A model generated the notes under the pieces. It saw only the letters and a program-made list of their open reading frames with translations. It was not told the DNA's origin and did not search any database. 64,000 nt of DNA from Closterium sp. NIES-65 (taxonomy: Eukaryota; Streptophyta; Zygnematophyceae; Desmidiales; Closteriaceae). The DNA lies in the NCBI GenBank assembly GCA_948144175.1, contig CANXME010001987.1:124001-188000 (forward strand). The letters run 5' to 3'. Positions 10,401-20,941 of this stretch are shown here, piece after piece. Positions within the stretch are counted from its first letter, which is position 1. Each line of letters opens with the position of its first letter. The translations under genes and the position numbers were made by a program.

Positions 10401-11218
10401 GAGCAGATTCTGGAGCTTCGGTTTGGCCTGCGGGGGTCTCGCCAAGTCTCACAAGAGGAGGTGAGTGCATGCTTCCATTTGCCCTGATTTGAGTCGACTC
10501 AAAGCAGTCTCACAAGAGGAGGTGAGTGCATGCCTTGGTGTGGCCTGCATGCATCATTCCACTTGATGCACCATTTGACATATGACGATGCACTGCGTTT
10601 ACTTTTGAGTCGACTCAAAAGCCACTACGGTGTGGCCTGCATGCATCATTCCACTTGATGCACCATTTGACATATGACGATGCACTGTGTTTGACATTCG
10701 TTTTTGCGTGTTTTTTCGCAGATTGCTGCAGCGTTGGGGATGACACCCAAGATGGTGTCTTACTTGGAGGTGAGTGTGTGTGTGAAGGGGAGAGGTGAAG
10801 CACCTGGTGCTGACGGTGAAAGGCTCCCCTTTCCCAAGGTGGCAGGGGACTTGGAAGAGGAACGAACACAACAGACCATACAAAATTTGTATTCCAGACG
10901 TATCATATGTGCTTGCCATGTGCACATCACAATCGAGGGGTGTGGTGGGTGCGGGCGTGTGCATGTGTGTCATTGTGTGCGTTTTGCTTATTTCGTGGTT
11001 ATTTTATACTTTCTAAGGTGTCATTTGTGGTTGCTATGTTTTGTGTGTGTTTGTGGTGGTGGTGGTGGTGGTGGGGGGGTGCGGGCGTGATTGAGTGTGG
11101 GTGCGTGTGCGGAACGCACGGGTGTGTGTTTGTGCGCACGTGTGTGTGAGTCACATTGCAGGTTTCAGCATTGAAGCAATTGAGGAAGGCATGTGTGGGT
11201 GGCACAAATATAAAGTGA
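1593..11218 (+). CDS. Nuclear-encoded plastid RNA polymerase sigma factor (sigma-70 family), multi-exon
   Basis: Promoter-recognition subunit for the bacterial-type plastid RNA polymerase. Proposed exons: 1593-4205, 4720-4991 (end tentative), 5649-5763, 6735-7352, 8116-8208, 8937-9011, 9301-9420, 9816-9887, 10404-10460, 10722-10769, 11162-11218; phases close at 1379 codons. Sigma region 2.1 is RLVAAHSSLVRSIARRFF with GVSLSDLYH; 2.2 is AGVTALLRAAATYNPT; 2.3-2.4 is SFSSWASRLVYQ; region 3 holds AREPTLADLSAATSLSPQR; region 4 is QILELRFGLRGSRQ, then EEIAAALGMTPKMVSYLE and a final ALKQLRKA. The first exon encodes 871 low-complexity residues with a transit-peptide-like start (MAAVNPPLLSGVAVRGRAQ). 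About 180 charged, Q-rich residues are inserted between regions 2.2 and 2.3, which is unusual. Most introns carry partial copies of adjacent exons. Sigma identity is firm; the second exon and the N-terminal half are less sure. Confidence 0.88.
3481..3600 (+). repeat. 15-bp coding minisatellite in the sigma gene N-terminal exon
   Basis: Repeats of CTCGTGGTGCTCCTG encode alternating APARG pentapeptides. Poly-serine AGC tracts precede it (about 3424-3462), and an earlier Ser-rich block lies at 2208-2307. The unit is a multiple of three, so the frame is kept. Confidence 0.85.
4229..4352 (+). repeat. Tandem copy of the end of sigma exon 1 inside intron 1
   Basis: This segment repeats 4066-4185 with a period of about 163 bp, including the part encoding GFGGRLSQEEA. 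Point differences and small indels separate the copies. The true exon ends at 4205 (AAG before GTGAGT). Confidence 0.75.
4401..4440. repeat. 40-bp near-perfect palindrome, centre GCGC
   Basis: Arms extend ACTGAGACGA...TCGTCTCAGT around TTTTGAGGCGCCTCAAAA, with one mismatch. A second, weaker copy (TTTTGAGGCACCTCAGAAG) lies about 65 bp on. Flanked by direct copies 4363-4404 and 4497-4539. Confidence 0.9.
5142..5198. repeat. Interrupted palindrome, centre ACGT
   Basis: GTGTAAAAAGGGTAGTTTT pairs with AAAACTACTCTTTTCACAC around GAGACGTCTC; the left arm has an 11-nt insertion. Flanked by copies 5106-5139 and 5201-5236. Confidence 0.75.
5361..6311 (+). repeat. Cluster of partial copies of the sigma region-2.1 exon
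   Basis: Two upstream copies (from about 5363 and 5505) carry a CAG acceptor and the 5' half of the exon, ending near HSGLV. The complete exon is 5649-5763. Four downstream copies (about 5845-5933, 6010-6050, 6150-6192, 6276-6311) carry only the 3' half, encoding FFGHGVSLSD, with a donor-like GTG after CAC. Only the middle copy encodes the whole sigma motif. Confidence 0.8.
6644..6702 (+). repeat. (CTCTC)n pyrimidine microsatellite before a 3' splice site
   Basis: About eleven CTCTC/CCTCT units lie in the pyrimidine-rich stretch ahead of the acceptor CAG at 6732-6734 that starts the sigma region-2.2 exon. Confidence 0.8.
7412..7505 (+). repeat. Copy of the sigma region-2.3 exon end with an expanded (CAG)n acceptor
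   Basis: The last bases of the exon at 6735-7352, encoding AMSFSSWASRLVYQ and its donor GTGAGC, recur at 7465-7505. The copy is preceded by about 16 CAG triplets (7417-7464), which extend the exon's own AGCAGCAG. If used, it would add a Gln tract. Confidence 0.8.
7741..7766. repeat. Palindrome, centre AATT
   Basis: TGG(T/C)TTTTGAG-AATT-CTCAAAAGCCA with one mismatch, amid repeats of an ACGAGGTGCCGG sequence. Confidence 0.85.
7982..9815 (+). repeat. Upstream partial copies of sigma exons 5 to 8
   Basis: Acceptor-plus-exon-start copies precede each true exon: 7982-8037 (true 8116-8208), 8683-8742 and 8808-8860 (true 8937-9011), 9226-9275 (true 9301-9420), and 9558-9612 and 9684-9732 (true 9816-9887). 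The copies diverge or run into intron sequence where the true exon continues. Choosing the last copy each time gives a clean sigma reading frame. Confidence 0.75.
8366..8432 (+). other. Intronic stem-loop with perfect 20-bp arms
   Basis: The left arm (8366-8385) is GGAGTGAGAGAGAGAGCAAA. The right arm (8413-8432) is its exact reverse complement, with a 27-nt loop between them. It lies in a sigma-gene intron. It could be a recruited GA/CT repeat or a small hairpin RNA precursor; nothing here decides. Confidence 0.7.
10085..10102. repeat. Palindrome, centre TCGA
   Basis: Exact TTTTGAGTCGACTCAAAA between direct copies 10030-10077 and 10127-10175. Confidence 0.92.
10488..10503. repeat. Palindrome, centre TCGA (16 bp)
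   Basis: TTTGAGTCGACTCAAA between exact 28-bp copies 10445-10472 and 10506-10533, which include the donor of the sigma exon ending at 10460. Confidence 0.9.
10603..10620. repeat. Palindrome, centre TCGA
   Basis: Exact TTTTGAGTCGACTCAAAA between a 66-bp direct duplication (10535-10600 and 10628-10692) that differs at very few positions. Confidence 0.95.
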
Positions 11219-12081
11219 TAGTGCTGTTATATATACTATCCCCATCTGTGAAAAAAAACAGTGTTCACTTGCTGAAGCTGGTATGTTGTATTCCTGTGTG
11301 AAAAGTGTTCCGAATTACGGTACCTGAAAGTAGTTATTTAATTAATCAGCTCCTTCCACCTGATTCCCACCCTCCCACTCTCTATAATCACACTAGTGTG
11401 AAGCAGACTTTTCCAGTGTACCGTATTATGAATATGGACCTAACAAATGAATCCAGAAAATCCGATGTAGTTTTGATCTGGAGGCTGAACATCAGAGGAA
11501 ATAAGATTATTGACACACTACACTAAGATTTCCATGTCTGTGCCATCACCATACATCCTATTTCTTAGACTTAGAGCTGTAGGAAGTTTCCTTGCAGAAC
11601 CTAAGCTTACCAACCACCTCCCCCTGTAACATTCAAGATTGACAGTAACCACGCCTCCATCATGCTATCACTGTAGCAAAAATCAATTGGCTAAGGGTGG
11701 GTATTGATTGAGAGCCCGCATTGAAAGCCTGAAGCGGGCTTTGTAGCCGAAACCGAAGCAGAACAAGCGGCAGGCAGGAGTCCTTCAAAACGAAAAGAGA
11801 AGCATAAGGTACCCCTGCCTCACAGTGCCTCACCCTGCCTCACCCCTTCCTACCAACCTTGAGAGAGACCGAATGAAAGAAAGTTTGCAGTACCTTTCAA
11901 CAAGGCCCAATCATGCTTATACCCACCCACCAACACCATCCGCTCTGCCCCCCCAAAATGAAATCAAACAGTGCACAGTGCGTGCTCATAGGCTGCGATC
12001 CCACCAATCCTTGACCTCGGAGAGTCGACTCGAAAATCAATGATGCATGCTCATAGGTTGCTCGTAGGTGGCTCATAATCC
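11219..12081. other. Convergent 3' intergenic region
   Basis: This lies between the sigma-factor stop and the U-box-gene stop and probably holds both 3' UTRs. It is AT-richer than its surroundings, with no credible ORF. A degenerate palindrome core, GAGTCGACTC, lies near 12019, beside two copies of a phrase containing GCTCATAGG. Confidence 0.6.
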
Positions 12082-15000
12082 TCATAGGTTGCGTTCCCGC
12101 CAGTCTTTGATCATGGCGCGCACGGCATGGTTGGGCACGAGGTCCTTGGAGGGCAGCTGCTCATTGGTCATGGGCGAGCGGTCGCTGCTCTCCAGCCACG
12201 ACTCTATCGCCTCCTTCTCGTACGTGTGCCCGTCCGCTGCCAGCACCGGGTTCACCATCATCTCCTGTGCGGTTGAGAGCGGTGAAAGGGGGTGGAAGAG
12301 GGTGCCAAGATGGGGAAGAGGGGGTGAGAGTGTGGACAAGCTAATAGTGGAGGCTTCTCGTAGGTGTGCCCGTCCGCCACCAGCACCGGGTTCACCATAA
12401 TCTCCTGTGCGGTTGCAAGGTGTGAAGGGGATAAGTGGTAAGAGGTTTGAGAAAGTAAGAAGGCTTCTCGTACGTGTGCCTGAACGCCGCTAGCTAGCAC
12501 CGGGTTCACCATCATCTCCTGTGTATGGGAGGATAGGGAAAAGGTTGTGGTAGTGTGAGAGGGGTGGTGGTGTGAGTGGGTGGACAAGCGAATATTATAG
12601 AGAAGTTGAAGTCACCGAGGGCTTCTCGTACATGTGCCCTTCCGCTGCCACCACCGGATTCACCATCATCTCCTGTGCGGGGTAGTGGAGGGGTTGGGAT
12701 GTGGTGGGTAAGGGTTTGAGAGAGCATCAAGGCTTCTCGTATGTGTGCAGGGGAGGAGGATGTGCAGGAACGGGTAGAGAGGAAGACAGAGTGGAGAGTT
12801 GGAGACAAAAAGTAGACGGGGCACAAGGAAACCCAAGCTTGCCTGAGTGATGGGGCAGAACAGGCTGCTGGGCGCATCCCCAATCGACCGCTTCGCCGGC
12901 GTCTTCCTCGCCTCCTCCTCCGCCTGAACCGCTCGCGCCCGCGCCCTATCCAGCACGGGCATCACATGCGTCTCCAGATCCGGCCGCTTCTTCCTCCTCA
13001 TCTCAGAACACTTCACCGCAATCTTAGCCACTTCCATGACCATATCCAGCGGCCAGTTCCCAGCGCGTTCATCTAGAAACTCCCTCATGGCCTCCTCGTC
13101 CCCGTCGTCCACGGCTTCTTCTAACCCCTCGTACACGTTGGGCTTGCGGCCGGTGAGGAGATCGAGGAGCACGATTCCGAGTGCGTAGACATCGGATTTG
13201 GGGCCGAACTCGCCCGTGCGTTGGAACTCCGGGTCGACGTACGCGAAGGTGCCGACAGGGACCGATTCTCGCATGTAGGTTTGATCCATGGACAGCCCAG
13301 GCATGAGCTTCGCCAGCCCGACGTCTCCGAGTTTCGCAACGAAGTTTTTATCGAGGAGGATGTTGCCGGGCTTTAAGTCGCGGTGCACGATAGGCACGGG
13401 GCGCGTGTGGAGGATGAGGAGCGCGGAGGCGATTTCGGCGGCGACGCGCATGCGGGTGTACCAGGGGAGAGGGGGCGTGTTGTTGGCGCAGAGGAGGCGG
13501 TCCTCGAGGGAGCCGTTGGCCATGAACTCGTAGACGAGGCAGTACCTGTCGGGACAGCAGCCCAGCAGCATCACCACGTGTGGGTGCTGAATCTGACTCA
13601 GCACTTCGACCTGTGGGAGATGGGGGAATTGGGGGAGGGGGGAGCGGGAGGAGAGGAGGAGAGAAGGCGGAGGGGAGGCAGAGGGGAGGAAAGGGGCAGG
13701 GGGAAAAAGACAGGGGAAAGGGAGGGGGAGGTTGGGGAAGCGACGGCGGAGAGATGAGGCGTGTTGTTGGCGCAGAGCAGGCGGTCCTCGAGGGAGCCGT
13801 TGGCCACGAACTCGTAGACGAGGCAGTACTTGTCGGGACAGCAGCCGAGGAGCATCACCACGTGCGGGTGCTGGATCTATCTAAGCACCTCCACCTGGTG
13901 GGGGGATGGGGAGGATAGGGAAGGGGAGGAAGGGATGAGTGGGAAGAGAGGTGAAAATTGTGGGAGTGCGTACAATGACTTGCCACAAACGTGTGGGAGC
14001 TGGATGTGACTCCACCTGGTGAGAGGGATGGGGAGGGGGAGAGGCGGGGAAACGGGAACAGAGGAATGGGGGCACGGAAAGTCGAAGGGTGAGGGTGGTG
14101 GAAGGGAGGGGGTGTGATGATGGGGAAGAAGAGAAATGAAGGTACTGGATCTGACTCAGGCACAGCCCAACACACACGTGGCCCAGCCGTCACCCACCTC
14201 TGCTATGCTCACTAACCTCTTGTTGGAACTCGTGCGCGGCCTGCATGGCGTCTGTGTTCTTGAGCACCTTCACCGCCACGGGCGTGGGTGAGGTGGAGCG
14301 TGCTACACCGCCCCACCACCTTCTGGCCTACCTTTCAGCGCAATACCCCTTCTTTCCCACCCATCTTGCACCAAAACCCTTTGCTCCGCGCACCTCTTGT
14401 TGGAACTCGTGAGCGGCCTGCATGGCGTCCGTGTTCTTGAGCACCTTCACTGCAACGGGCGTGTGGTGCAGCGTGCCTGAGAACACCGTTCCAAACCCGC
14501 CCTCGCCCAGCTTGCGGTCCGTCTTGAAGTTCTCCGTTGCAAACTGGGGGATGTTGAATGGGGGAATGCGGGTGGAGAGGGAGGGCTTTAGAGCATGATT
14601 TGTGCCCTGAGGAAGTTCTCCGTAGCAAACTGCCATTTCATGGGGAGGAGGAAACACAAGTAGCTCGGGTGCTTGAGGAGTTGATCTCTGGGATGAAATT
14701 TGAGTCCACCGAGAAAGTAACCCGCTCTCGCCGAGCGCTAGAAGTTCTCCGTCACGATCTGTTATGCATGGCAGGGGGAATCAGCTTTTGAGGCGCCTCA
14801 TTCATGTGCATGCGTGCACGCCCACCCCACATTCACGAAGGCACGCCTCACTGTGCAAACGGATAGCACCAACACCCTCCTTCACCAATATACCAACTCA
14901 CCCACCCTTCCACCTTCCACCTCCCCTCCACTCACCACAATGTTGTCTCGTCAGACGAGTACTCGCGGTAGTTTGTCATCAAGCGCATGTGTTCATGCCC

Positions 15001-18000
15001 ACCCCACATTCACGAAGGCTCCCCTCACTGTGCGAACGGGCAAAAACACCCTTCTACACCAACGTACCCACCCACACACCCACACACCCACCCACAGACC
15101 CGCCACTCACCACAACGTACTACAAGTAATCGCGGTACTGGGCCATCATGCGCATGCATGTATGCACATAACCACCTTCTACGCTCGGGGTGATTTTGGT
15201 GATTCGCCTCTTCAACCTTCCCCCGCCACTCACCACAACGTCGTCGTACGAGTACTCACGGCAGTTGGCCATCATGCGCATGCATGCATACACGCATGCA
15301 CCCAGGCAACCATCTACTCACCCGTCCACTCACTCTCCAACCCACCCATTCATCCACCCACCGATCCACTGACCCACCCACCCACCCACCTATCCAACCA
15401 CCCACACGCCTACCACTCACCACAATGTACTCACGGTAGCTGGCCGTCATGTGCATGCATACCAAGCTTCTACGCTGCTGGTGATTTTGGTGACTCCGCT
15501 CCTGCTCATTCACCTTCTTATCATTTCCCCATCCACTCACCATAATGTCGTCGTACGAGTACTCCCGGTAGTTGGCCATCATGCGCATGGGTGCATGCAC
15601 GCATGCACACATCTAACCATCCACTCACCCATCCACCCACCCTCCAACTTACCCATTCATCCACCCACCCACCCACCAGCCACTCACCACCACAATGTCG
15701 TCATAAGAATACTCGCGGTAGTTGGCCATCATGCGCAAGCACCCATCTACCCATCCACCCGTCTACCCATCCACCCATCCACCCACCCACCCATCCAACT
15801 ATTCAACCATCCACGAGCCCTCCACTCACCACAATGTCGTCATACGAGTACTCGCGGTAGTTAGCCATCATGCGCATGCTGCCCTTCTCCGATTTCGCCT
15901 TCTTCTCCGCCTCCTGCCGCCGCTTCTCCTCCAGCTCCAGCGCCGCGCGCGTCATCGCCGCCTGCTTCATCGCCACCTCCGTCTTCTGCGCCTCCAGCTC
16001 CGCCTGCTTCCGCGCCTCCTCCGCCGCCGCCATGGCGCGCGCCGCCTCCTGCGACGCCATCTCGATGCGCACCGCCGTTTCCAGCTCCCGCCGCTTGTTC
16101 TGCGCCTCGACCTCGCGGAGGGAGCGGTCCGCTTCGGAGAGCGCGCGCTGCGCGCGCTGCTCCGCCTCCAGACGCGCCTTCTCCGCCTCCGCCGCGCGCT
16201 GCCGCATCAGCTCCAGCTCGCGCCGTAGGTCGTTCTGAAGGGGGTTCCGGGAGGAATGGGGGAAAGCGGGGGGAAAAGGGAAAGGGAAGGGGAGGGGAGA
16301 GGGGGAAGGGAGGGGAGGGAAAGGAGGGAGGGAAGGGAAGGGAGGGAGGCAAAGGAAAAGGGAGCGCTTTGTCTCGTGAGCTCCAACTCGCGATGAAGAT
16401 CGCTCTGAAATCAAGGCGTGGGGATGCCTTGAAGTAAGGCGTACTTATCATAGCATGTGGGTATTGGGAATGTAAAAAAAACAACTGGTACACGACGATT
16501 GTGTGCGGTGTGTGAGCATGTGGGGTGTGCGGGAGGGAGAGGGAGCGAGAGATCGAATGAAGTGGGAGGGAGAGGGCGCTGAGGAAGCCGGCGTGGGAAA
16601 GCAGGGGGGTTGGGGGGGAGGAGGGGGGGGGGGAGGAGGGGGGAGAAAGGAGAAGGAGATGAGGCAGCATACTAGGCTTATACGTTGATCTCCTCACCTC
16701 AACGCCGCCACCACCGCCAACAGAAGAAACGTCCGAAGCAGCCGGAACAGGAGCAGGAATCGCCGCAGGGTACGCATGCTGCATTCCTCCCCCACCACCA
16801 CCATCACCCCCCATCTCCCCTCCACTACCGCCCGCAGGCGACCCTCCCCCTCCTGCCCCTCCGCCTTCCCCCAGCTGCAGCCCCGCGAGCGCCGCGCGCG
16901 CCTTGCTCATGCGCGACTGGAGATCCGACATGAAGTCCTGCTGCTGCTGAAACGTCGCCGCCTGATTGGCGCGCTTCCACGCGTCGAACTCCGCGAGGTA
17001 GTCCGATTGCAGCTTCTGCCCCTCCGCCGTGTTCGCCGCCTGCTTCGACCACGCCAGCGCCGACAGCGCCGCGGCTTGTTGGATATCGCTCCCGCCCTTG
17101 GGACCTCCGCCGCCGGGAGAGCTGTCCATGCTCCCGCCGTCCATGGAGAAGCGCGACTGCAGGCTGCCGGATCCGCCGCCGCCGGACGCGGGCATGTAGG
17201 GCTGCATGGGTCCCGAGCCTTGCGGGCTCGAGTCGTTGCTGCCGTACTGGCCTCTCGGCGCCACTCCTCCCCCCATCATTCCCCCATATGGCGCGTTCAT
17301 TCCTCCGCCGCCGCCGCCCCAGCCCCCCCCTTGCGGAGCTCCCCCGCGCGCAGGGTACTGCTGGTACTGGCCGTAGGATGAGCCAACGGGTGCTCCGTAT
17401 CCTCCGCCCGATTCGTCGTACTCGCCGCTTCTTCCTCCTGTGAATTCGTTTTTCAGGGATAGCAAGAAAAACACAAAAATGACATCATTATTTTGATTGT
17501 TCAATTCTGCCTTCCTCGCCCTTCCTGAATCTTCACCTTCCCGGATTTCAGAAAGGTCTGATCTGCCGTCATTTCTCATTTTCAGAAATCCCTGCATGAT
17601 CCGAAATGAGATCATATTAGACAGCAAATTGCCACTGACGTAACGCTTACCCGATTCATTGAACCCGCCGCTGTAGGTCGGCTCGAGAGAACCCGAGCCT
17701 TGGCCGGACCCTCCCGAGCCTGGCATCAGACGGCCCGAGCCAGCAGGACTTCCCGAAGCAGATGACATGGGCGAGCCTTCCGATTCCTTGTAAAGAACGA
17801 CCTTGTCCTTTTGAATCACAAAAACGGAGAGACCATGAGGCTTATAACGAACGCAGTACGCTCCGGTACTCGATGACTTGCCCCGCCTGCCAAGTCAAAC
17901 ACAGATCAGCACGTGAGACGGCTTCCAGATACTCTTTCCAAGGTGCATATCTTTTTAAAAAAGGCTCCCGAAGAAAGCTTGAAAAGGAGTGAAACAGCGG

Positions 18001-18981
18001 GCACGATGCTTACATGCTGAACATTCCTCGCGCATTGGTTCCTAGAACCAGCGTCGTCGCTTTCAGCTTGCTCGACTCTTCCACGATTCCCTTTTCTCTT
18101 GAGTTGTTTCGGCCAACCTTCAGCTCCAATTTGATCTGCAGTATCGAATGGACGACAAAAAATGAATGAAACAATATTTTGATCCTCTCTCGTTTCAAAA
18201 CCGGGTCATTGTCCAGGAAAACCGCGACTCGGAACAGAATGGCTGCAGTCACTCGTATCACTACCACGAGAGACATCAGACGCGATATACCTTGGGGTCG
18301 ACGAGTTTTTTCAGAGAGAGCATCATAGGCTGCACGATGGTGCGGACATAATGCACAAACATGGTGTTGTTGACCTCGCTCTGATACATCTCCACCGCTC
18401 CTGCAACCAGAACCAACCAGAAGAAATCATTGTAGTCAGCGCAGTGAGCACGCAGAAACTGTGTAACGCCATGTAAGGAGCTTTGAAAGATATTCAGGAG
18501 AAATGAGCATGCGGATATGGCAGGTATTAAACGCTAGCAATGCACTAAGTTTTGTCAAAATGGATGAAATTGCAGATTTGAACGCCGTAATGACTGCATC
18601 TTGACAAAAACAGACGAGTATGATTTTTTTTATCTAAACGACTTAAATACCTGCAACTTGCCTTCCCGCTCCTCCATAAGCACCCATACCTGATCCGTGA
18701 AACAGGAATACTAGTTAATGTTGTGCAAGCAACAATAGAAGCACAGACTTACGAAATGCGCACTTGAGGAAACAATCATCCAGTTTAGGAGAAAGGGAGC
18801 CATAAAACTGCTTACTTGGGCTGGGAATCTTAGTGACCACATGGAGCAATATAAGAATGTCGTCTGGGCTGCGAACTTTATTCGTGATGGCCCATTTGAT
18901 GGCTTCTTTACACGATGGGTCCTTACTAACTCCGACAACGACCCTCTCCCCGCCAAACTCAAAGCCGTCACCAGGCGCCAT
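12082..18981 (-). CDS. USP / coiled-coil / receptor-like kinase / U-box E3 ubiquitin ligase (plant PUB kinase)
   Basis: Ten exons in transcription order: 18981-18753, 18689-18651, 18400-18291, 18135-18014, 17886-17651, 17437-16698, 16234-15830, 14543-14394, 13610-12843, 12264-12082. They sum to 2982 nt (993 aa), with phase kept at every junction. Residues 1-170 are a universal-stress domain (GERVVVGVSKD, ATTLVLGTNARGMFSM). A Gly/Ser-rich linker follows. Residues 493-620 are a charged coiled coil. The kinase starts YREYSYDDIV, with GEGGFGTV, VAVKVLK, HRDLKPGNILL, the DVG variant of DFG usual in this family, and VGTFAYVDPEF. Residues 928-993 are the U-box (FCPITQEMMVNPVLAADGHT, SPMTNEQL), which recruits E2. 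This matches land-plant RLCK-IX U-box kinases. One intron uses a GC donor. Confidence 0.95.
12360..12750 (-). repeat. Partial copies of the U-box exon start
   Basis: Reading on the minus strand, three or four copies of acceptor plus exon start (encoding EMMVNPVL and part of ADGHTYE) lie upstream of the true last exon, near 12360-12404, 12467-12518, 12621-12672 and 12730-12750. Each decays after about 40-50 nt. Confidence 0.8.
12841..12842 (-). other. Non-canonical GC 5' splice site
   Basis: On the minus strand the kinase exon ends ATCACTCAG followed by GCAAGC. Joining here to the acceptor at 12265 gives the uninterrupted U-box core CPITQEMMVNPV in phase. The flank CAG|GCAAG matches the usual GC-AG consensus. 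Confidence 0.75.
13754..14290 (-). repeat. Partial copies of two kinase exons
   Basis: 13754-13895 copies the 5' part of the exon that starts at 13610 (HPHVVMLLGCCPD, LVYEFVANGSLEDRLLCAN). It lies upstream in transcription order and ends without a donor. 14213-14288 copies the 3' part of the exon at 14394-14543 (VAVKVL to HEFQQE) and lies downstream of it. Confidence 0.8.
14786..14801. repeat. Half-decayed palindrome, centre GCGC
   Basis: TTTTGAGGCGCCTCAT; the right arm is truncated. Similar decayed members lie near 2060 (TTTTGAGGCGCCTAAAA, inside the sigma N-terminal exon), 8273, 9733 and 33276. Confidence 0.6.
14936..15740 (-). repeat. Six decayed copies of the exon end encoding MMANYREYSYDDIV plus donor
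   Basis: The true exon end is 15830-15880 (minus strand). Downstream copies lie near 15690-15736, 15540-15590, 15421-15456, 15233-15286, 15112-15157 and 14936-14990. Each is followed by a CTCAC (minus GTGAG) donor-like string and separated by CCAC/CCAT-rich filler. Divergence generally grows with distance from the true exon. Confidence 0.85.
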
Positions 18982-20195
18982 TTCGAGCTCAAGTGACCAA
19001 AAGCATCGACACCGCGACCCGAAAAATGAAAAAAAAGGCGAAAAAAAAAACTGCGTCTGGAAATCGCTACAGGAAGAAGCCGCGGATAGTTGGAATGTTA
19101 CAGCTGGCTATCTTTCCCTGATTGCGTGAGGGCTGGGTGGAAGGGATCCAAACCCTAGCCTCTCCGTTAGCAGACTGGAAGCCCTAGGGAGTTCAAGCAG
19201 CCACAGCTGGAGGGTAGTACGAGAAGAGGTGAGTGAGGGGGGCGGGGGGGGGGAGTCGCGAGGGGAAGGTTGTGGGGAAGCAGAAGCATGGCGGAAAACG
19301 GGGACAGCCAGAGGAGAGCAGAAGGCGAGCGGAGCGGAAGGGAAGCAGGAGAGTGGCGGAGGGCAAATGAAGCAGCATGGAGTGGAGGGCTGGATGTGTC
19401 CATTGCCCCTTGAAGGGTCATTCTCAACAACCAAAACATGGTTCTCCATGGTTCGGCTAGTTTTTAGACGGTTTATAAAGGACACGTTTGTTCTGGAAAC
19501 CTCGGATCATGGATATATGCACACAGGGGCAGTGACAGCAGGGGCAAGGGGAGGTGGCCTTGGAGTTGGGACGAACACAGACCACGATCATGACGAGGAA
19601 CGGCTGTGCGAAACAGGTAACTTGATCAAATGTTACTCTCACATCTAGATATCAACCAAACTAGATATCATAAGACTGTTTATTTGCTTCTTCACGAAAC
19701 AAACCGCTTCGTTTCTATCTTTCGAAAATGCTCGAATAAGGCCGTTACCAGCTCCCATCCAACCCTTGCATTTTTGGGTGGCATTAGGGACGAGGATGAA
19801 GCAGATGTACGGTGGACGAAAGTGTTGTCCGTTTGCAGAAAAGGACCATTTTCACTTGTCCGGCAGTGTTCGCTACCCCAACGAACCATTTTGTAACGTC
19901 ACGTAGCTGGTGTTCTCGATATGTTTTGGAAATCCCTGCCAGTTCAGAGTTTTACACCCTATTCATCCTGCCCGTTGATGTGTTCTCGTTCTTACATCAT
20001 TTACTGGGTTCCTTCTGCCCACAGAAAGCAGCCAGTGTTTTTTTAGCCCGACACTAATGTTCACGGTCACAACCAGGTTGCCAGGCTTTGTGAGGGGCAA
20101 GGGTGACGACACCAGGCTTTGGCGTTTGCGTGTTTTGCAGCATCTATATTGTCTCTTTTGTGGGAGTAGACTTGGCCAATTGGGGATTTTTTTTT
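18982..20195. other. Intergenic, divergent 5' region of the U-box kinase gene
   Basis: This region should include the kinase promoter and 5' UTR. ORFs here are short and low in complexity, and I support none. No palindromes of the TTTTGAG family occur. Confidence 0.5.
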
Positions 20196-20198
20196 AAA

Positions 20199-20938
20199 GG
20201 GGGTGTAACATGTGCGCAAGAACTAAGCTGGGCCGTGCTGGGCCGCTACGGCCCAGGGGCATTTGCACGGACCAGAGCGGACCAGCACGGACCAGCGAAC
20301 GGCCCAGTTGTGGACACGGACCAGCATGTACAGTGCGAGACGCACGTACGAAAACGAGGCTCGACACGCATGACCATTTCCAGAGCGACCATCTCGCATG
20401 CGAAAACTGCGTTTTGATCGTGCGCCAGAAGGAGCTGCTTTGTGCGAAATCTTGTAAAGGACGCGGTACAGATGCAAATATCGCAGGATCGTCTGCACAT
20501 ATCGATCCCCACAATTGATTGGGCATATCGATTGGCGAAGCGTAGCGATCGCGACGTTGTAACGAACGCCACTGAAATTTTGATAGAGCTCCCGCGATTT
20601 GTGATCAGTCGCATTCACACACTGTCCAAAAAATTGGGCCAAAAAGAGTACTGTAGCATAGTTACAACGTGGAAAATAGGGTAACCGTTTTGCACATCGA
20701 TCACGACTGACGATCGATTGTCTACTTCGACCGCGTCCTAAGGCGCGACCTGGCTCACTTTTGTTTTCGTCAACACTTCGTTTCGAAGCTGCAATGCACT
20801 GTGCATAGCTGGTCCGCCGCAAATGGTCCCCGGTACCACGCGGAACCACTTTTGGAAGCGATCCCTCTAAAATGGTGGCCACATGTATTCGCTGGTCCAT
20901 TTCCTTGTAAATGGACCAGCGCGCAATGTAACACCCCC
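20199..20938. mobile_element. Non-autonomous DNA transposon (MITE-like) with terminal inverted repeats
   Basis: The left end reads GGGGGTGTAACATGTGCGC. The right end, reverse-complemented, reads GGGGGTGTTACATTGCGCGC, so the termini match over about 19 bp with few changes. AT-rich bases flank both ends (TAAA left, TAA right), consistent with a 2-3 bp TWA-type target duplication as in PIF/Harbinger elements, though not exact. Subterminal GGACCAGCG-like motifs recur in both orientations. I see no transposase. Confidence 0.65.
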
Positions 20939-20941
20939 TAA

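Noticed and set aside
1593..11218. Bacterial sigma factor from contamination or recent transfer
   Set aside because: Spliceosomal introns in every sigma region, a transit-like N-terminus and the plant-type kinase next door point to a nuclear plastid sigma gene.
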